This document shows, piece by piece, positions 14,541 to 23,172 of a stretch of 26,076 nt of DNA. A program made the translations under genes and the position numbers. The stretch's first letter is position 1. Every line of letters begins with the position of its first letter. The notes under the pieces are model-generated. The model saw only the letters and a program-made list of their open reading frames with translations. It made no database searches and was not told where the DNA came from. This stretch comes from Flavobacterium sp. (lineage in GTDB: Bacteria; Bacteroidota; Bacteroidia; Flavobacteriales; Flavobacteriaceae), in the NCBI GenBank assembly GCA_030151255.1, contig JASLED010000057.1:1-26076 (forward strand). The letters run 5' to 3'.

Positions 14541-15509
14541 TTAATTTGGATATACTAATCCAACATTATCAATCCAAAAGCGGCTGTCAACATTTCCAAC
14601 ATAAGCTTCGCCTGCGTTAGAAGAAAACTGAAGAATTAAGTGAGTTACTTCATCCGTTTCATTTCCCCATCCTTGTTCGATTATCGGAACTAATTTTCCC
14701 TTGCTATTTTTTGTGTAATTTGCATTAGAACCCGATCTTAAATCCATATAGTTTTTAAAATAAGGTTGCTTACTAATATCTCCATAATTGATTGCAACAC
14801 GATGTTTATTTTGCCAAGTAGTTTGCGATTTGTTAAATCTCTGCCATCCTGTACCAATTCGTTTAGCATATACATTTCCATCTTTATCTTCCCAGCGTTT
14901 TTGTAAAATAATATACGCTTCAGCTTCGTCTTTTACATTTAAAACAGTTCCTTTTCCCATTCCGTTTATCTTGCTAGAAATACCACCTGTAATTACTTTA
15001 TAATCAAATTGTAGTGCAGTAGGTTTCTTAGTAAAAGGAATACCAGAGATAAGTTTGCTTTGTGGATTTTTTGTATCTGTAATGGGTTCAATCATTTGTC
15101 CCAAAAATATAGTTCCGCTGGCCAATACATTGATATTTATAACACCCAAAACTTTTACATGTTCTATACGTGTTTCTAAGCGAGCGGCAAAACCATTATC
15201 TCTCTTTTCAGGAAAAACAGTTACACTGCCTTTAGTTACACTGCTAACTGTAGCCAAAACAGATGAAGTTGCCCAAGGCGATTGTGTATTGACGTAAGCT
15301 ACATTTCCTTTTAAAGTATCTTTTTTTGGAGCAATTTCATACAAATATTGCATTTTTCCACCAATCACAAAAGATTCTTTTACTTCTCTAACCATCCAAC
15401 TATCCATGTTGCCATAGGGTAATAATTCTACTCGATCTTTTTGGGCAAAGCTCATAAAGGGAGTAGTGCTTACTGCAAGCGTAAAAATTAAGTTTTTAAA
15501 TAACTTCAT
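14541..15509 (-). CDS. Secreted or surface protein with a PCMD (putative carbohydrate metabolism) domain
   Basis: This 322-residue protein has a signal peptide ending SFAQ around residue 23. From about residue 70 it follows the PCMD domain pattern: SPWATSSVL, KRDNGFAARLETR, ASGTIFLGQM, SGIPFTKKPTALQFDYKVI, EAYIILQKRWED, and the end HLILQFSSNAGEAYVGNVDSRFWIDNVGLVY. PCMD domains are beta-sandwich domains found in Bacteroidota exported proteins; the glycan link is by association only. It has no lipobox, so it should be periplasmic or surface. It starts 11 bases after the phosphoethanolamine transferase gene and is the last gene of a minus-strand operon concerned with the envelope. Confidence 0.85.
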   Translation of the reverse strand: MKLFKNLIFTLAVSTTPFMSFAQKDRVELLPYGNMDSWMVREVKESFVIGGKMQYLYEIAPKKDTLKGNVAYVNTQSPWATSSVLATVSSVTKGSVTVFPEKRDNGFAARLETRIEHVKVLGVININVLASGTIFLGQMIEPITDTKNPQSKLISGIPFTKKPTALQFDYKVITGGISSKINGMGKGTVLNVKDEAEAYIILQKRWEDKDGNVYAKRIGTGWQRFNKSQTTWQNKHRVAINYGDISKQPYFKNYMDLRSGSNANYTKNSKGKLVPIIEQGWGNETDEVTHLILQFSSNAGEAYVGNVDSRFWIDNVGLVYPN

Positions 15510-15520
15510 GATTATTGTTT

Positions 15521-17245
15521 TTAAGGTTTTATATTATTCTTTTTTAGCATTTCAAAATCTTCGGGTTTTAGATTCATTTTCAAATAAGGAACAGCTATAT
15601 CATGATCGTTTAAGTACATTCTAGGTCTTGCTGTAAAACTCGGATGTACTAATGACAAATCTTTTTCTAGATATTTTGTTTCAATATTTGCCGCATTTAG
15701 CATTGTATGAAAAACAGCATTGGTGCTAATAGGTATTTCTACATTTTTCTCAATAGCTTCCATTTTTATTGTATTTGTTGCTTTAAATTGGTCCGAAAAC
15801 CACATAACAATTGGAATACGAAGCTGATAATATGTTGGTGTTGGCGATGCATGCAAAAATCGTCCTCTATCATCATCAAATAAATCTTCGCCATGATCTG
15901 CAGTATAAAGCATAGCAACTGCAGCTTTTGTTTTCTTTAAAGTTTCGATGGTTTGATTTAAGAAATGATCGGTATAAAGAATACTATTATCATATGCATT
16001 TACTAAATGATCTTTTTCGGATTTACTTACACCAGCTACTTGATCTGATTCAAATTTTTTGAACGATTCAGGATAGCGTTCCATGTAATTAAAATGCGAA
16101 CCGTAAGTATGAAGCACAATAAACAAATCGCCTTTATTTTTGTCAATTAGTTTTTCTAAAATTGGCAATAATGCCTCATCGTAATTGTTGATGGTTAGCC
16201 CCGTTTTTGGATCTGTAGTTCGGATGGTTTGATAGATATCGGCTTCTTTGGTAAAATATTCGATAAATGAACCATTTTCTGCTTGATTTGATAAGCAAAT
16301 AGTTGTAAAGCCAACTTCTTTAAAAGCAGAAATTATTCCTTTTTTGTTGTAAATGCTATTGTAGCTTTCTGCTTCTGCATCGGATAAAATGATAGAAACG
16401 CTTTTGTGAGTTGTGTTAGATTGTGTTAAAGCATCTTTAAAAACAAAAAGATTTTCTTGTTTTTTTAATTCTGGATTTGTTTCTCTATCATATCCATATA
16501 AACTCCAATTATCTGCTCTACTTGTTTCACCAATAATTAATACAAATATTTCACGTTCAGTTTGTAAACTATCTTTTACTCTGATGGCTTCAAAAGTAAA
16601 GTCGGCAGAAGTTTCTGGATATTGTTTTACTTTATCCCATTTGTTAACAGCAAATCCAAGATTATGAAGTGCATTGATAGGATAAACGTCTTGATTGAAT
16701 ACTAAAATTCCGGTGTTTTTATTTTCGCCTTCAAAAGATAATAAGAATGCAATAATTACTAAAATTAATGAAGCTACAATAGCTTTAATTCTAAATTTAT
16801 TGGATAATCTTTCTCTTCTTTTCCATTGAATAATTGCCAAAATAGTTGGCGGTAAGTATAAAATAATTACTAAAAATATAGAAGGGAGCAAGCTTCCTAA
16901 CAGCTCGTTTATTTCTGAAGTGTTAGTTGTTGCTACATTTAAAAACATATCAACGGCAATTAGATCTCCACCAAATAAATAGAATAAAACAATTTGGAAG
17001 GCATGTAAAATAAACAACGGAAATAAAATAATTTGCGCTGTACCAGCATTTCTAAAAATGGATAAAAAGAAACCAAAGAATCCGATTGGGAAACACAAAA
17101 TAACAATTTTTCCAATCCAATCTAATGGTTGTACAGCAAGGAAATAGAATGTTGGCGCGAGATTTACCAATAAATAAATCCAGAATAAAAGAACGGGTTT
17201 ATGTGTCCATTGCCAAAAGCTGCGTTTTGTTTGATGTGCCTGCAT
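15521..17245 (-). CDS. Phosphoethanolamine transferase of the EptA/sulfatase type
   Basis: At 574 residues, the enzyme has five predicted membrane segments in the first ~170 residues, followed by a periplasmic alkaline-phosphatase-like domain. Catalytic features include VLIIGETSRADNWSLYGYDRETNP (Glu240 and nucleophile Thr241), HTYGSHFNYMERYP, and YTADHGEDLFDD followed by FLHASPTP. The loop segment ATTNTSEINELL (about 105-116) matches the family's N-terminal TN-SE motif. Family members move phosphoethanolamine from phosphatidylethanolamine to lipid A or surface glycans, altering surface charge and sometimes polymyxin sensitivity. Here it lies between an Omp85-type barrel gene (10 bases upstream) and a PCMD protein gene. 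The acceptor is not determinable. Confidence 0.9.
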   Translation of the reverse strand: MQAHQTKRSFWQWTHKPVLLFWIYLLVNLAPTFYFLAVQPLDWIGKIVILCFPIGFFGFFLSIFRNAGTAQIILFPLFILHAFQIVLFYLFGGDLIAVDMFLNVATTNTSEINELLGSLLPSIFLVIILYLPPTILAIIQWKRRERLSNKFRIKAIVASLILVIIAFLLSFEGENKNTGILVFNQDVYPINALHNLGFAVNKWDKVKQYPETSADFTFEAIRVKDSLQTEREIFVLIIGETSRADNWSLYGYDRETNPELKKQENLFVFKDALTQSNTTHKSVSIILSDAEAESYNSIYNKKGIISAFKEVGFTTICLSNQAENGSFIEYFTKEADIYQTIRTTDPKTGLTINNYDEALLPILEKLIDKNKGDLFIVLHTYGSHFNYMERYPESFKKFESDQVAGVSKSEKDHLVNAYDNSILYTDHFLNQTIETLKKTKAAVAMLYTADHGEDLFDDDRGRFLHASPTPTYYQLRIPIVMWFSDQFKATNTIKMEAIEKNVEIPISTNAVFHTMLNAANIETKYLEKDLSLVHPSFTARPRMYLNDHDIAVPYLKMNLKPEDFEMLKKNNIKP

Positions 17246-17255
17246 AAGTTTATGA

Positions 17256-18407
17256 TTAAAAAGCTTCGTTTATATTAAAGTAAAATCCTCCTTGCCCTTT
17301 GGCAAAACCATAGTCAAATCTAATATTGACTCTGTTTTTAAACTCCCAACGATAACCAACTCCATAGTTTGGTAAAGTATGAGCCCATTTAAAATTATCG
17401 AACGTATCAAATATATTTCCCGCTCCTACCCAAGCTACAACACCATGTCGATTATATATTTTTTGACGAATTTCTATTTGTGTATTTACTTCTTTTCTGT
17501 CTCTATATTGACCAATATAATATCCTCTCATTTGCTTAGATCCGCCAATTTGAGCAAGCATACTCCAAGGAACATTTCCGTTATTAAATGTGCCGTTAAA
17601 GTCAAAAGCTACAATGGTTTTTGGAAGTACTTTTTGATAGGTTCGTATTGTGGTTTCAATTCTATTGAAGGATGTTGTGCCTAAAGCTTCTGGGAAAAAG
17701 GATTGTTGATATTGGATAAAAATACCTTTGTATGGATTGGGAATAAAATCTCTTGAATCGTAAGTTAATACAAATCCACCACCAAAAATAGAGTTGTTTA
17801 ATTTCTGATCGGGCATTAAATCTTCTTTTTCAAAATGATCCGATTTTAGTCCTTGAGCAGCAATTGTTATTCCTACAAAACCATTTGGAATAACTTGTTT
17901 TAAGATGTCTACATTTAACAATAATCGATACTGATCATAATTTGTATAGTCGCCTTTTGCACCTGCCTCGTAGCCAATACCGTAATATTTACTAGGCATA
18001 TAAGTAAACGACATATCAGAATTGATACGATATTTATCGTCTGGAAAAATGGTATTGTTTTCTATTCCAATAGCAAAAAAACCACTTGTGGTAAAGTTGG
18101 TGTAAATAGCAACGTTAGACGGAGATAATGAAAGATTCTCTTTATCTAATCGATACAAGCCAGAAGCTACAATTCCTAATCCTAATTTTGTGTCAACAGA
18201 ATAACTTGGACCACCGATAAAAGAAATATCAAATTTACTTTCCGATTTATCTACTTTGGCTTCTTCAAGGTAATTTTTAATCTTCTCGTATAAGGATTTA
18301 TGTTTAAGTGTATCTTGTTTTGCCACCAATGTATCTTGTGCTTTTGCCTGAAACGAAAAGGATACAAGTAATAAGGCTGATAATATAAGTAAGTATTTAT
18401 GTTTCAT
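17256..18407 (-). CDS. BamA/TamA (Omp85)-family outer membrane barrel protein without POTRA domains
   Basis: This 383-residue protein has a signal peptide ending in QAKAQ (residue ~23). A short Lys/Glu-rich linker follows, then a beta barrel from about residue 60 with alternating patterns such as KFDISFIGGPSYSVDTKLGLGIVASGLYRL. The C-terminal half fits the bacterial surface-antigen domain: LTYDSRDFIPNPYKGIFIQY, GGSKQMRGYYIGQYRDR, VAWVGAGNIFDTFDNF and NYGVGYRWEF...VNIRFDYGFAKG. The RGY segment corresponds to the Omp85 lid-lock motif VRGF/Y. It ends in Phe, typical of barrel proteins. There is no room for POTRA domains, so it differs from BamA and TamA proper. It sits 30 bases downstream of the permease gene and directly before the phosphoethanolamine transferase gene. 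Confidence 0.85.
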   Translation of the reverse strand: MKHKYLLILSALLLVSFSFQAKAQDTLVAKQDTLKHKSLYEKIKNYLEEAKVDKSESKFDISFIGGPSYSVDTKLGLGIVASGLYRLDKENLSLSPSNVAIYTNFTTSGFFAIGIENNTIFPDDKYRINSDMSFTYMPSKYYGIGYEAGAKGDYTNYDQYRLLLNVDILKQVIPNGFVGITIAAQGLKSDHFEKEDLMPDQKLNNSIFGGGFVLTYDSRDFIPNPYKGIFIQYQQSFFPEALGTTSFNRIETTIRTYQKVLPKTIVAFDFNGTFNNGNVPWSMLAQIGGSKQMRGYYIGQYRDRKEVNTQIEIRQKIYNRHGVVAWVGAGNIFDTFDNFKWAHTLPNYGVGYRWEFKNRVNIRFDYGFAKGQGGFYFNINEAF

Positions 18408-18437
18408 AATGATAAAAAGTCTATAATGTAACTGAAT

Positions 18438-19625
18438 TTAAAAAGCAAGTACAATTTTTATTTGAGCAAAAACAACCACAATTGCTAAAACAAATATTGC
18501 ATAGATGATTGAAGATTGAAAAAATGAAATCTTTTTTTTGTGATATTGCATTGCTTTTAAAAATAAGTAAGACGGAATTACTAAAGCTAGCATTACGCCT
18601 GCAATAGCTGCATATCCCAATGCAATAATAAAACCTTGTGGATAAAACAGAGCAAATAACAATGGCGGAATAAATGTGAGTAGTGCAGCTAAGCTGTTTT
18701 TTGCTTTTTTCTTGTTTTTAAACACATCTTTGTAATAATCATAAAGACCAATACTTACACCTAAAAAAGAAGTGCCTAATGCAGCTGCGGCAAAAAAACT
18801 AAAAAGGGTTTCAATAGTTGCGTTGTCAGATATAGAACGAATACTGAGCAGCAAACCATTTAAGCCAGAATTCTGATTAATAATTTGCATAAACGCACTT
18901 TGATCTAAGCTACCAAGAATTACTATTTGCCAGATTAAATAAATAATAAGTGGTAGTAAACTGCCAAAAATAAAAGCGCGTTTAATTAATTTGCTATTGC
19001 CATTTAGGTAAGCTACAATGGTAGGAATGCTACCATGAAAACCAAATGAAGTAAAAATGGCTGGAATAGCTGTAATTGTTATTCCAATTGATAGTGGTTG
19101 CTGAAGTAAGTTGATTCCTTTTATAAAACTAAGTAATAAAATTACCAGTAATATTAAGAAAATCAATTTAAGAACAAATAACCCTCTAGATAACCAATCT
19201 ACCCATTTAGTACTAATAATTACTACGCTGCAAAAAACTCCTGCAAAAAGTAATATTGAAAAATATTGACTTGTGTTTGTATTAAATAAATTATCAATGG
19301 TTGCTTTTAAAATTGTACCTCCTCCAGAAATATAAGCAGCAGTAAGGCCATAAATTAAAAACATTAGGCTAAATCCAGCTAACTTGTTGATAAACGAATT
19401 AGTGTATTTAAGTGTTAGTGTATTAAACCCATCTGATGGTGAATTGTATTTATAAATTTCTACCATTAAAAGTGAGGTATAACACATGGCAAACCAAATA
19501 ATAAATAGCAATAAAGAAGATCCTATAAATCCAACTCCTGCTGAGGTAATAGGCATTGCAAGCATACCAGCACCAATAGAAGCTCCTGCAATTATTAAAA
19601 TACTACCAATTAATTTGTTATTCAT
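18438..19625 (-). CDS. Aromatic amino-acid permease (HAAAP family, TyrP/Mtr-like)
   Basis: This 395-residue protein is almost entirely hydrophobic with about 11 membrane segments. Its N-terminus is LIGSILIIAGASIGAGMLAMP, the signature of the hydroxy/aromatic amino-acid permease family, and TKWVDWLSRGLF and SFGFHGSIPTIVAYL are further family segments. Members import tyrosine, tryptophan or phenylalanine by proton symport; the exact substrate is not clear here. Its stop is 30 bases before the Omp85-type gene on the same strand with no terminator seen between, so it may head a four-gene transcript. A consensus -7 element lies 15 bases upstream of its ATG. Confidence 0.88.
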   Translation of the reverse strand: MNNKLIGSILIIAGASIGAGMLAMPITSAGVGFIGSSLLLFIIWFAMCYTSLLMVEIYKYNSPSDGFNTLTLKYTNSFINKLAGFSLMFLIYGLTAAYISGGGTILKATIDNLFNTNTSQYFSILLFAGVFCSVVIISTKWVDWLSRGLFVLKLIFLILLVILLLSFIKGINLLQQPLSIGITITAIPAIFTSFGFHGSIPTIVAYLNGNSKLIKRAFIFGSLLPLIIYLIWQIVILGSLDQSAFMQIINQNSGLNGLLLSIRSISDNATIETLFSFFAAAALGTSFLGVSIGLYDYYKDVFKNKKKAKNSLAALLTFIPPLLFALFYPQGFIIALGYAAIAGVMLALVIPSYLFLKAMQYHKKKISFFQSSIIYAIFVLAIVVVFAQIKIVLAF

Positions 19626-19640
19626 TTTTTAGGTTTTTTA

Positions 19641-19648
19641 CAAAAGTA
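19641..19648 (-). promoter_or_regulatory. Bacteroidota -7 promoter element for the permease gene
   Basis: The minus strand reads TACTTTTG, an exact TAnnTTTG match, 15 bases upstream of the ATG at 19625. This would give a very short 5' leader. No TTTG at -33 was seen. Confidence 0.45.
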
Positions 19649-19849
19649 AAGGTATAAAAGGTTTTTTAGTTGTTAATTTATTATTAAACTAATTTTTTAC
19701 AAAAACTAATTTATGTGAAATAAGTAATAAAATATGGTGTAGTTGCTATTTTTAAACTTAATTAAATAACTTTTAGTTTATTTTTTTTGTTATATCGTTT
19801 ATTTAAATGGTAATGTTAATAAATTGATATTTTGCTTTTGGATAGAATT

Positions 19850-19881
19850 GTATAAAAAGTTATCTAAATAAACTTTTATAC
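19850..19881. repeat. Inverted repeat upstream of the metal-receptor operon
   Basis: GTATAAAAAGTT (19850-19861) and AACTTTTATAC (19871-19881) are reverse complements apart from one extra A in the left arm, with 9 bases between. It could be an operator for a dimeric regulator or a weak hairpin. It lies about 90 bases before the start of the next gene. Confidence 0.5.
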
Positions 19882-19961
19882 ATCTAATTAGTTGTAAAGA
19901 GATAATTTCAGTAATTTTATTAATTAGAAAAAACGAAACATAATTTTGAAAGATATTTGAG

Positions 19962-19969
19962 TATATTTG
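19962..19969 (+). promoter_or_regulatory. Bacteroidota -7 element abutting the start codon of the first receptor-operon gene
   Basis: TATATTTG matches TAnnTTTG exactly and ends two bases before the ATGATG at 19972-19977. If it is used, transcription would start at or near the start codon, giving a leaderless mRNA. A TTTG at 19945-19948 is only 13 bases upstream, closer than the usual ~19-21. Confidence 0.45.
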
Positions 19970-19971
19970 CA

Positions 19972-20349
19972 ATGATGGAGATAAAGAAAAATATAGCACG
20001 AATATTATTGGTTGTAAGCGTAATGTTTACAATCATATTTCAGCTTGTGCATACTTATGAGCACATCGAATCTACCATTGCTTACGAAAATGAACATGCA
20101 TCGCACGATCAATGTATGACGAAAACAACTACTGATATAAAAGATTTTCAGTGGAAAGAACATCATCAACAAATGGATCATTGTTTTGCGTGCGATTTTA
20201 TTTTAAATACGGCTATATTGCCTTCTTCTCAAGATTTTGATTTAACTCCTGTTGAAGTAGCAACAAAAGTACAAGATGAGGTAATTTTACACTTCATTCC
20301 ACTTTCTCATGTTTACTATTCTCTAAGAGCTCCGCCTGCGTTGGTTTAA
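19972..20349 (+). CDS. Small membrane-anchored His/Cys protein with a C-terminal R-x-P-P motif
   Basis: This 125-residue protein has one N-terminal hydrophobic segment (about residues 8-27) and then a probably extracytoplasmic region with many possible metal ligands: HTYEH, ENEHASHDQC, KEHHQQMDHCFAC. It ends YYSLRAPPALV. The frame is open to a TTG at 19957, but the promoter-like element at 19962-19969 would overlap that start, so ATG 19972 (or the adjacent 19975) is chosen. The protein 22785-23117 on the far side of the TonB receptor shows the same layout (N-terminal hydrophobic segment, HYC-x2-LF region, terminal TRGPPSII). I do not recognise the family by name. Position 69 bases upstream of a TonB receptor gene and the His/Cys content suggest metal sensing or handling, by inference. 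Confidence 0.75.
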   Translation: MMEIKKNIARILLVVSVMFTIIFQLVHTYEHIESTIAYENEHASHDQCMTKTTTDIKDFQWKEHHQQMDHCFACDFILNTAILPSSQDFDLTPVEVATKVQDEVILHFIPLSHVYYSLRAPPALV

Positions 20350-20418
20350 TCTATAGTTTTTATCAGCTAGTTGTAACTAATTGATTTTCAGTATTAAACA
20401 TAATATCGAGCAAATAAA

Positions 20419-22785
20419 ATGAAAATTACAATTAATGTAATCACCTTGTTGCTATCTTTTAATTTCTTTGCGCAAGAACATCGCGTAAACGGAAAAGTAT
20501 CTGATATGCAAGGAGAACCACTAATTGGTGCAACAGTGTCTTTTGATAATTTTGCAACAATGACCGAACTAACAGGCAAATTCAATATTCAATCGCCTTC
20601 TTCAGGAAAGTATAAGGTAAAAGTATCGTATGTGGGTTATAAACAATTGGATACAATTGTAGAGGTAAAAAAAGATTTGTTTTTAGATTTCCATCTATCA
20701 GAGGATTTAACTTTATTGGATCAGGTTGTTATTTCTAGAGCAGATAAAACTACCATTCGCAATACAGAAGTTGTATCTAATGCACAATTAGTAGAAAATT
20801 TTTCGGGTTCATTTGCCAAAACATTAGAAAATGTTCCTGGAGTAAATGCTATGGAAATTGGTGCAGGAGCATCAAAACCAATTATTCGTGGGTTAGGTTT
20901 TAACCGTATTGCAGTTGCCGAAAATGGAGCAAAGCAAGAAGGGCAACAATGGGGAGCTGATCATGGATTGGAAATAGATGCTTTTAGTGTAGAAGAAGTA
21001 GAAGTAATAAAGGGAGTTGGAACCATCGAATATGGCAGTGATGCAATAGGTGGAGTTATAAAAATTAACAACGAAAAAATACCACAAGTTCATTCTTTTG
21101 ATGGGAAAGCCATTGTATTTGGCAATACTGTTAATGATGCAATTGGTGCTTCTGTGGCTTTAAAAGCGCGCAACGATCATTTTTTCTATAAGTTTAAAGC
21201 AACAGCACAAGATTATGGCGATTACAGAGTGCCAACAGATCGTATTGTTTATTTAAATACAATTATTCCGGTTGAAGGAGAGCGAATGAAAAATACTGCT
21301 GGAAATAATTTGGCATTATATGGACAGATTGGATATGTTGGACATTCGTTTAAAAACATATTTAGCGTAAGTAACGTTTATGACAAAAGCGGATTTTTTC
21401 CAGGATCTCATGGAATACCAAATATTGCTGCGGTTAAAGATGATGGACGTCATCGAAATATAGAATATCCTTATCAATCAGCCAATCATTTAAAGTTTAC
21501 TAATACAGCTACTTGGGATTTTAATTCTTCTCAAAAATTGAGTTTGTTATTAGCTTTTCAAAATAATACTCGAAGAGAATTCAGTAAATTTCATACACAT
21601 TATGCCAATCAGGCTGCACCGGTTTCAAATCCAAATATGGAATTGGAATTTGTGTTAAATACATTTGATGCAACAATTAAATTCGAACATTTATTTAGTA
21701 ATGAACATAAACTAACTGTTGGATATCAGCAAAATTATCAAAACAATACAATTGGCGGCTATAGCTTTTTGTTGCCCAAATACAATAAGTCGGCGATGGG
21801 AGTATTTGGAATGTATGAGTATTTTGTAAATGATCGATTAACTTGGGAAGTTGGAGCAAGAGCAGATTATGCAGAAATACATATCAAACCTTTTTATGAT
21901 GAACTTTTGTATGATTTTTTAATCGGTAAAGGACAATCTGTGCCAATAGCAGAGCAATATGCGTTAAGAACACCAAAAACAGATCGAAATTTTTCTAGCT
22001 TTAATGCAATGTTAGGAGTTAAGTTTGATTGGACACCCGAATTAAATTTAGGAGCAACATTTGGTACAAATTTTCGCTTTCCTACAGCAATAGAATTGGC
22101 ATCAAATGGAGTACATCACGGTGCATTCAGACATGAAAAAGGAAATCCAGATTTAGATCCAGAAAAAGGATTGGCATTAGATGTTAGAGCTTCTTATACC
22201 AAAGGAAGTTTTCAAACAACTTTAAGCCCTTATTTATATTATTTTACCAACTATATTTTTCTAAAACCAACTGGTCAGTTCTCAATTTTACCAGATAGCG
22301 GACAGATTTATGAATATACACAATCTAAAGCGTTAATTACTGGTTTTGAGTGGAAAGTAGAAAAGAAGTTTTTTGATAAATTAAATGCAGAAGCTGTTTT
22401 TGAATTTATTTATAACAAACAAATTTCTGATCAAAAATCGATGGAATATCCATTGCCATTTACCCCGCCAGCAAATTTATATGTGCAGTTGACATATGCT
22501 TTAAACGATTGGAAAATGTTTAAAACTCCTGAAGTTTATATCAGCAGAAAATGGTTTGCAAAACAAGAACGTATTGCGCAAGGAGAAGAAATAACACCTA
22601 GTTCTCAAAGTTATGGGGCTGGAATTACTTCATTGGTGAAATTTGGCAAAGTAGAAGCAAGAGCAAGCCTTACGGCAACTAATGTTTTTAATGCAAAGAT
22701 ATTGAATCATATGAGTTTCTATCGTCCGTTGGGAATACCTGAATTAGGAAGATCTATTCAATTAATGATACAAGTACCGTTTTAA
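20419..22785 (+). CDS. TonB-dependent outer membrane receptor, probably for a metal or metal complex
   Basis: This 788-residue receptor has a signal peptide ending FFAQ (residue ~19), a carboxypeptidase-regulatory-like domain at about 22-95 (VNGKVSDMQGEPLIGATV) and a TonB-box-like LDQVVISRA. The plug, from ~105 to 215, contains LENVPGVNAMEIGAGASKP, IIRGLGFNRIAV and VEVIKGVGTIEYGSDAIGGVI, and a barrel follows, ending IQLMIQVPF. Its overall length fits siderophore/metal-type receptors and not SusC (over 950), and no SusD gene follows. A stretch with several His (about residues 330-355 and HHGAFRHEKGNPDL near 570) could contact metal. Its stop overlaps the next gene's start by one base (TAATG), showing translational coupling. 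The ligand is inferred from His-rich neighbours; zinc or copper are candidates. Confidence 0.92.
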   Translation: MKITINVITLLLSFNFFAQEHRVNGKVSDMQGEPLIGATVSFDNFATMTELTGKFNIQSPSSGKYKVKVSYVGYKQLDTIVEVKKDLFLDFHLSEDLTLLDQVVISRADKTTIRNTEVVSNAQLVENFSGSFAKTLENVPGVNAMEIGAGASKPIIRGLGFNRIAVAENGAKQEGQQWGADHGLEIDAFSVEEVEVIKGVGTIEYGSDAIGGVIKINNEKIPQVHSFDGKAIVFGNTVNDAIGASVALKARNDHFFYKFKATAQDYGDYRVPTDRIVYLNTIIPVEGERMKNTAGNNLALYGQIGYVGHSFKNIFSVSNVYDKSGFFPGSHGIPNIAAVKDDGRHRNIEYPYQSANHLKFTNTATWDFNSSQKLSLLLAFQNNTRREFSKFHTHYANQAAPVSNPNMELEFVLNTFDATIKFEHLFSNEHKLTVGYQQNYQNNTIGGYSFLLPKYNKSAMGVFGMYEYFVNDRLTWEVGARADYAEIHIKPFYDELLYDFLIGKGQSVPIAEQYALRTPKTDRNFSSFNAMLGVKFDWTPELNLGATFGTNFRFPTAIELASNGVHHGAFRHEKGNPDLDPEKGLALDVRASYTKGSFQTTLSPYLYYFTNYIFLKPTGQFSILPDSGQIYEYTQSKALITGFEWKVEKKFFDKLNAEAVFEFIYNKQISDQKSMEYPLPFTPPANLYVQLTYALNDWKMFKTPEVYISRKWFAKQERIAQGEEITPSSQSYGAGITSLVKFGKVEARASLTATNVFNAKILNHMSFYRPLGIPELGRSIQLMIQVPF

Positions 22786-23117
22786 TGAATAGATTAGACA
22801 TAAGAAGGGGCTGCGGAATTATCTTAGTATGGATATTTTTTGTTCCGTTCTTCAGCAATAATTTGCATTATGTCATAATAAATCATGAGTATGGTAAAAA
22901 ACATACCAATAATCTAGAATGGAGAGATGGTAGCCAGGTACATTACTGCGATCAGTATTTGTTCAAATTGTTACCCGCTATTCAAGTACCATCAGAAATA
23001 AGTTTAGAGCATGTTATCCAGGATAATTTTCAACTTATTTTCAGTATAGCTCATGTTTTTTATACATCAAATGTAAAACAGAATCTCTTTACCAGAGGTC
23101 CGCCTTCAATTATATAA
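22785..23117 (+). CDS. Second small His/Cys protein with a C-terminal R-x-P-P motif
   Basis: This 110-residue protein begins at the ATG overlapping the receptor's TAA by one base, so it is translated by coupling. Residues 10-30 are hydrophobic (signal anchor). The rest contains HYVIINHEYGKKH, QVHYCDQYLFKLLPA and the end LFTRGPPSII. It has the same order of elements as the 125-residue protein at 19972-20349: one helix, His pairs, H-x-C or H-C followed by a hydrophobic stretch, then R-x-P-P and four small or hydrophobic residues at the end. Overall identity is low, so these are distant paralogues or members of one short family. Function is unknown; a periplasmic or surface accessory to the receptor is a reasonable guess. 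Confidence 0.78.
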   Translation: MNRLDIRRGCGIILVWIFFVPFFSNNLHYVIINHEYGKKHTNNLEWRDGSQVHYCDQYLFKLLPAIQVPSEISLEHVIQDNFQLIFSIAHVFYTSNVKQNLFTRGPPSII

Positions 23118-23172
23118 CATTGAGGAACAATTATTACAGAAACACAAAAGAAAAATTTTAAAAATTAATATC

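Larger units (their letters stand above)
19626..19971. other. Divergent A+T-rich regulatory region between the permease and the TonB-receptor operon
   Basis: About 345 bases have no coding frame with real character. It contains a minus-strand -7 element at 19641-19648, a near-perfect inverted repeat at 19850-19881, and a plus-strand -7 element at 19962-19969 immediately before the next start codon. No Fur-like or Zur-like box could be identified by eye. Confidence 0.5.
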
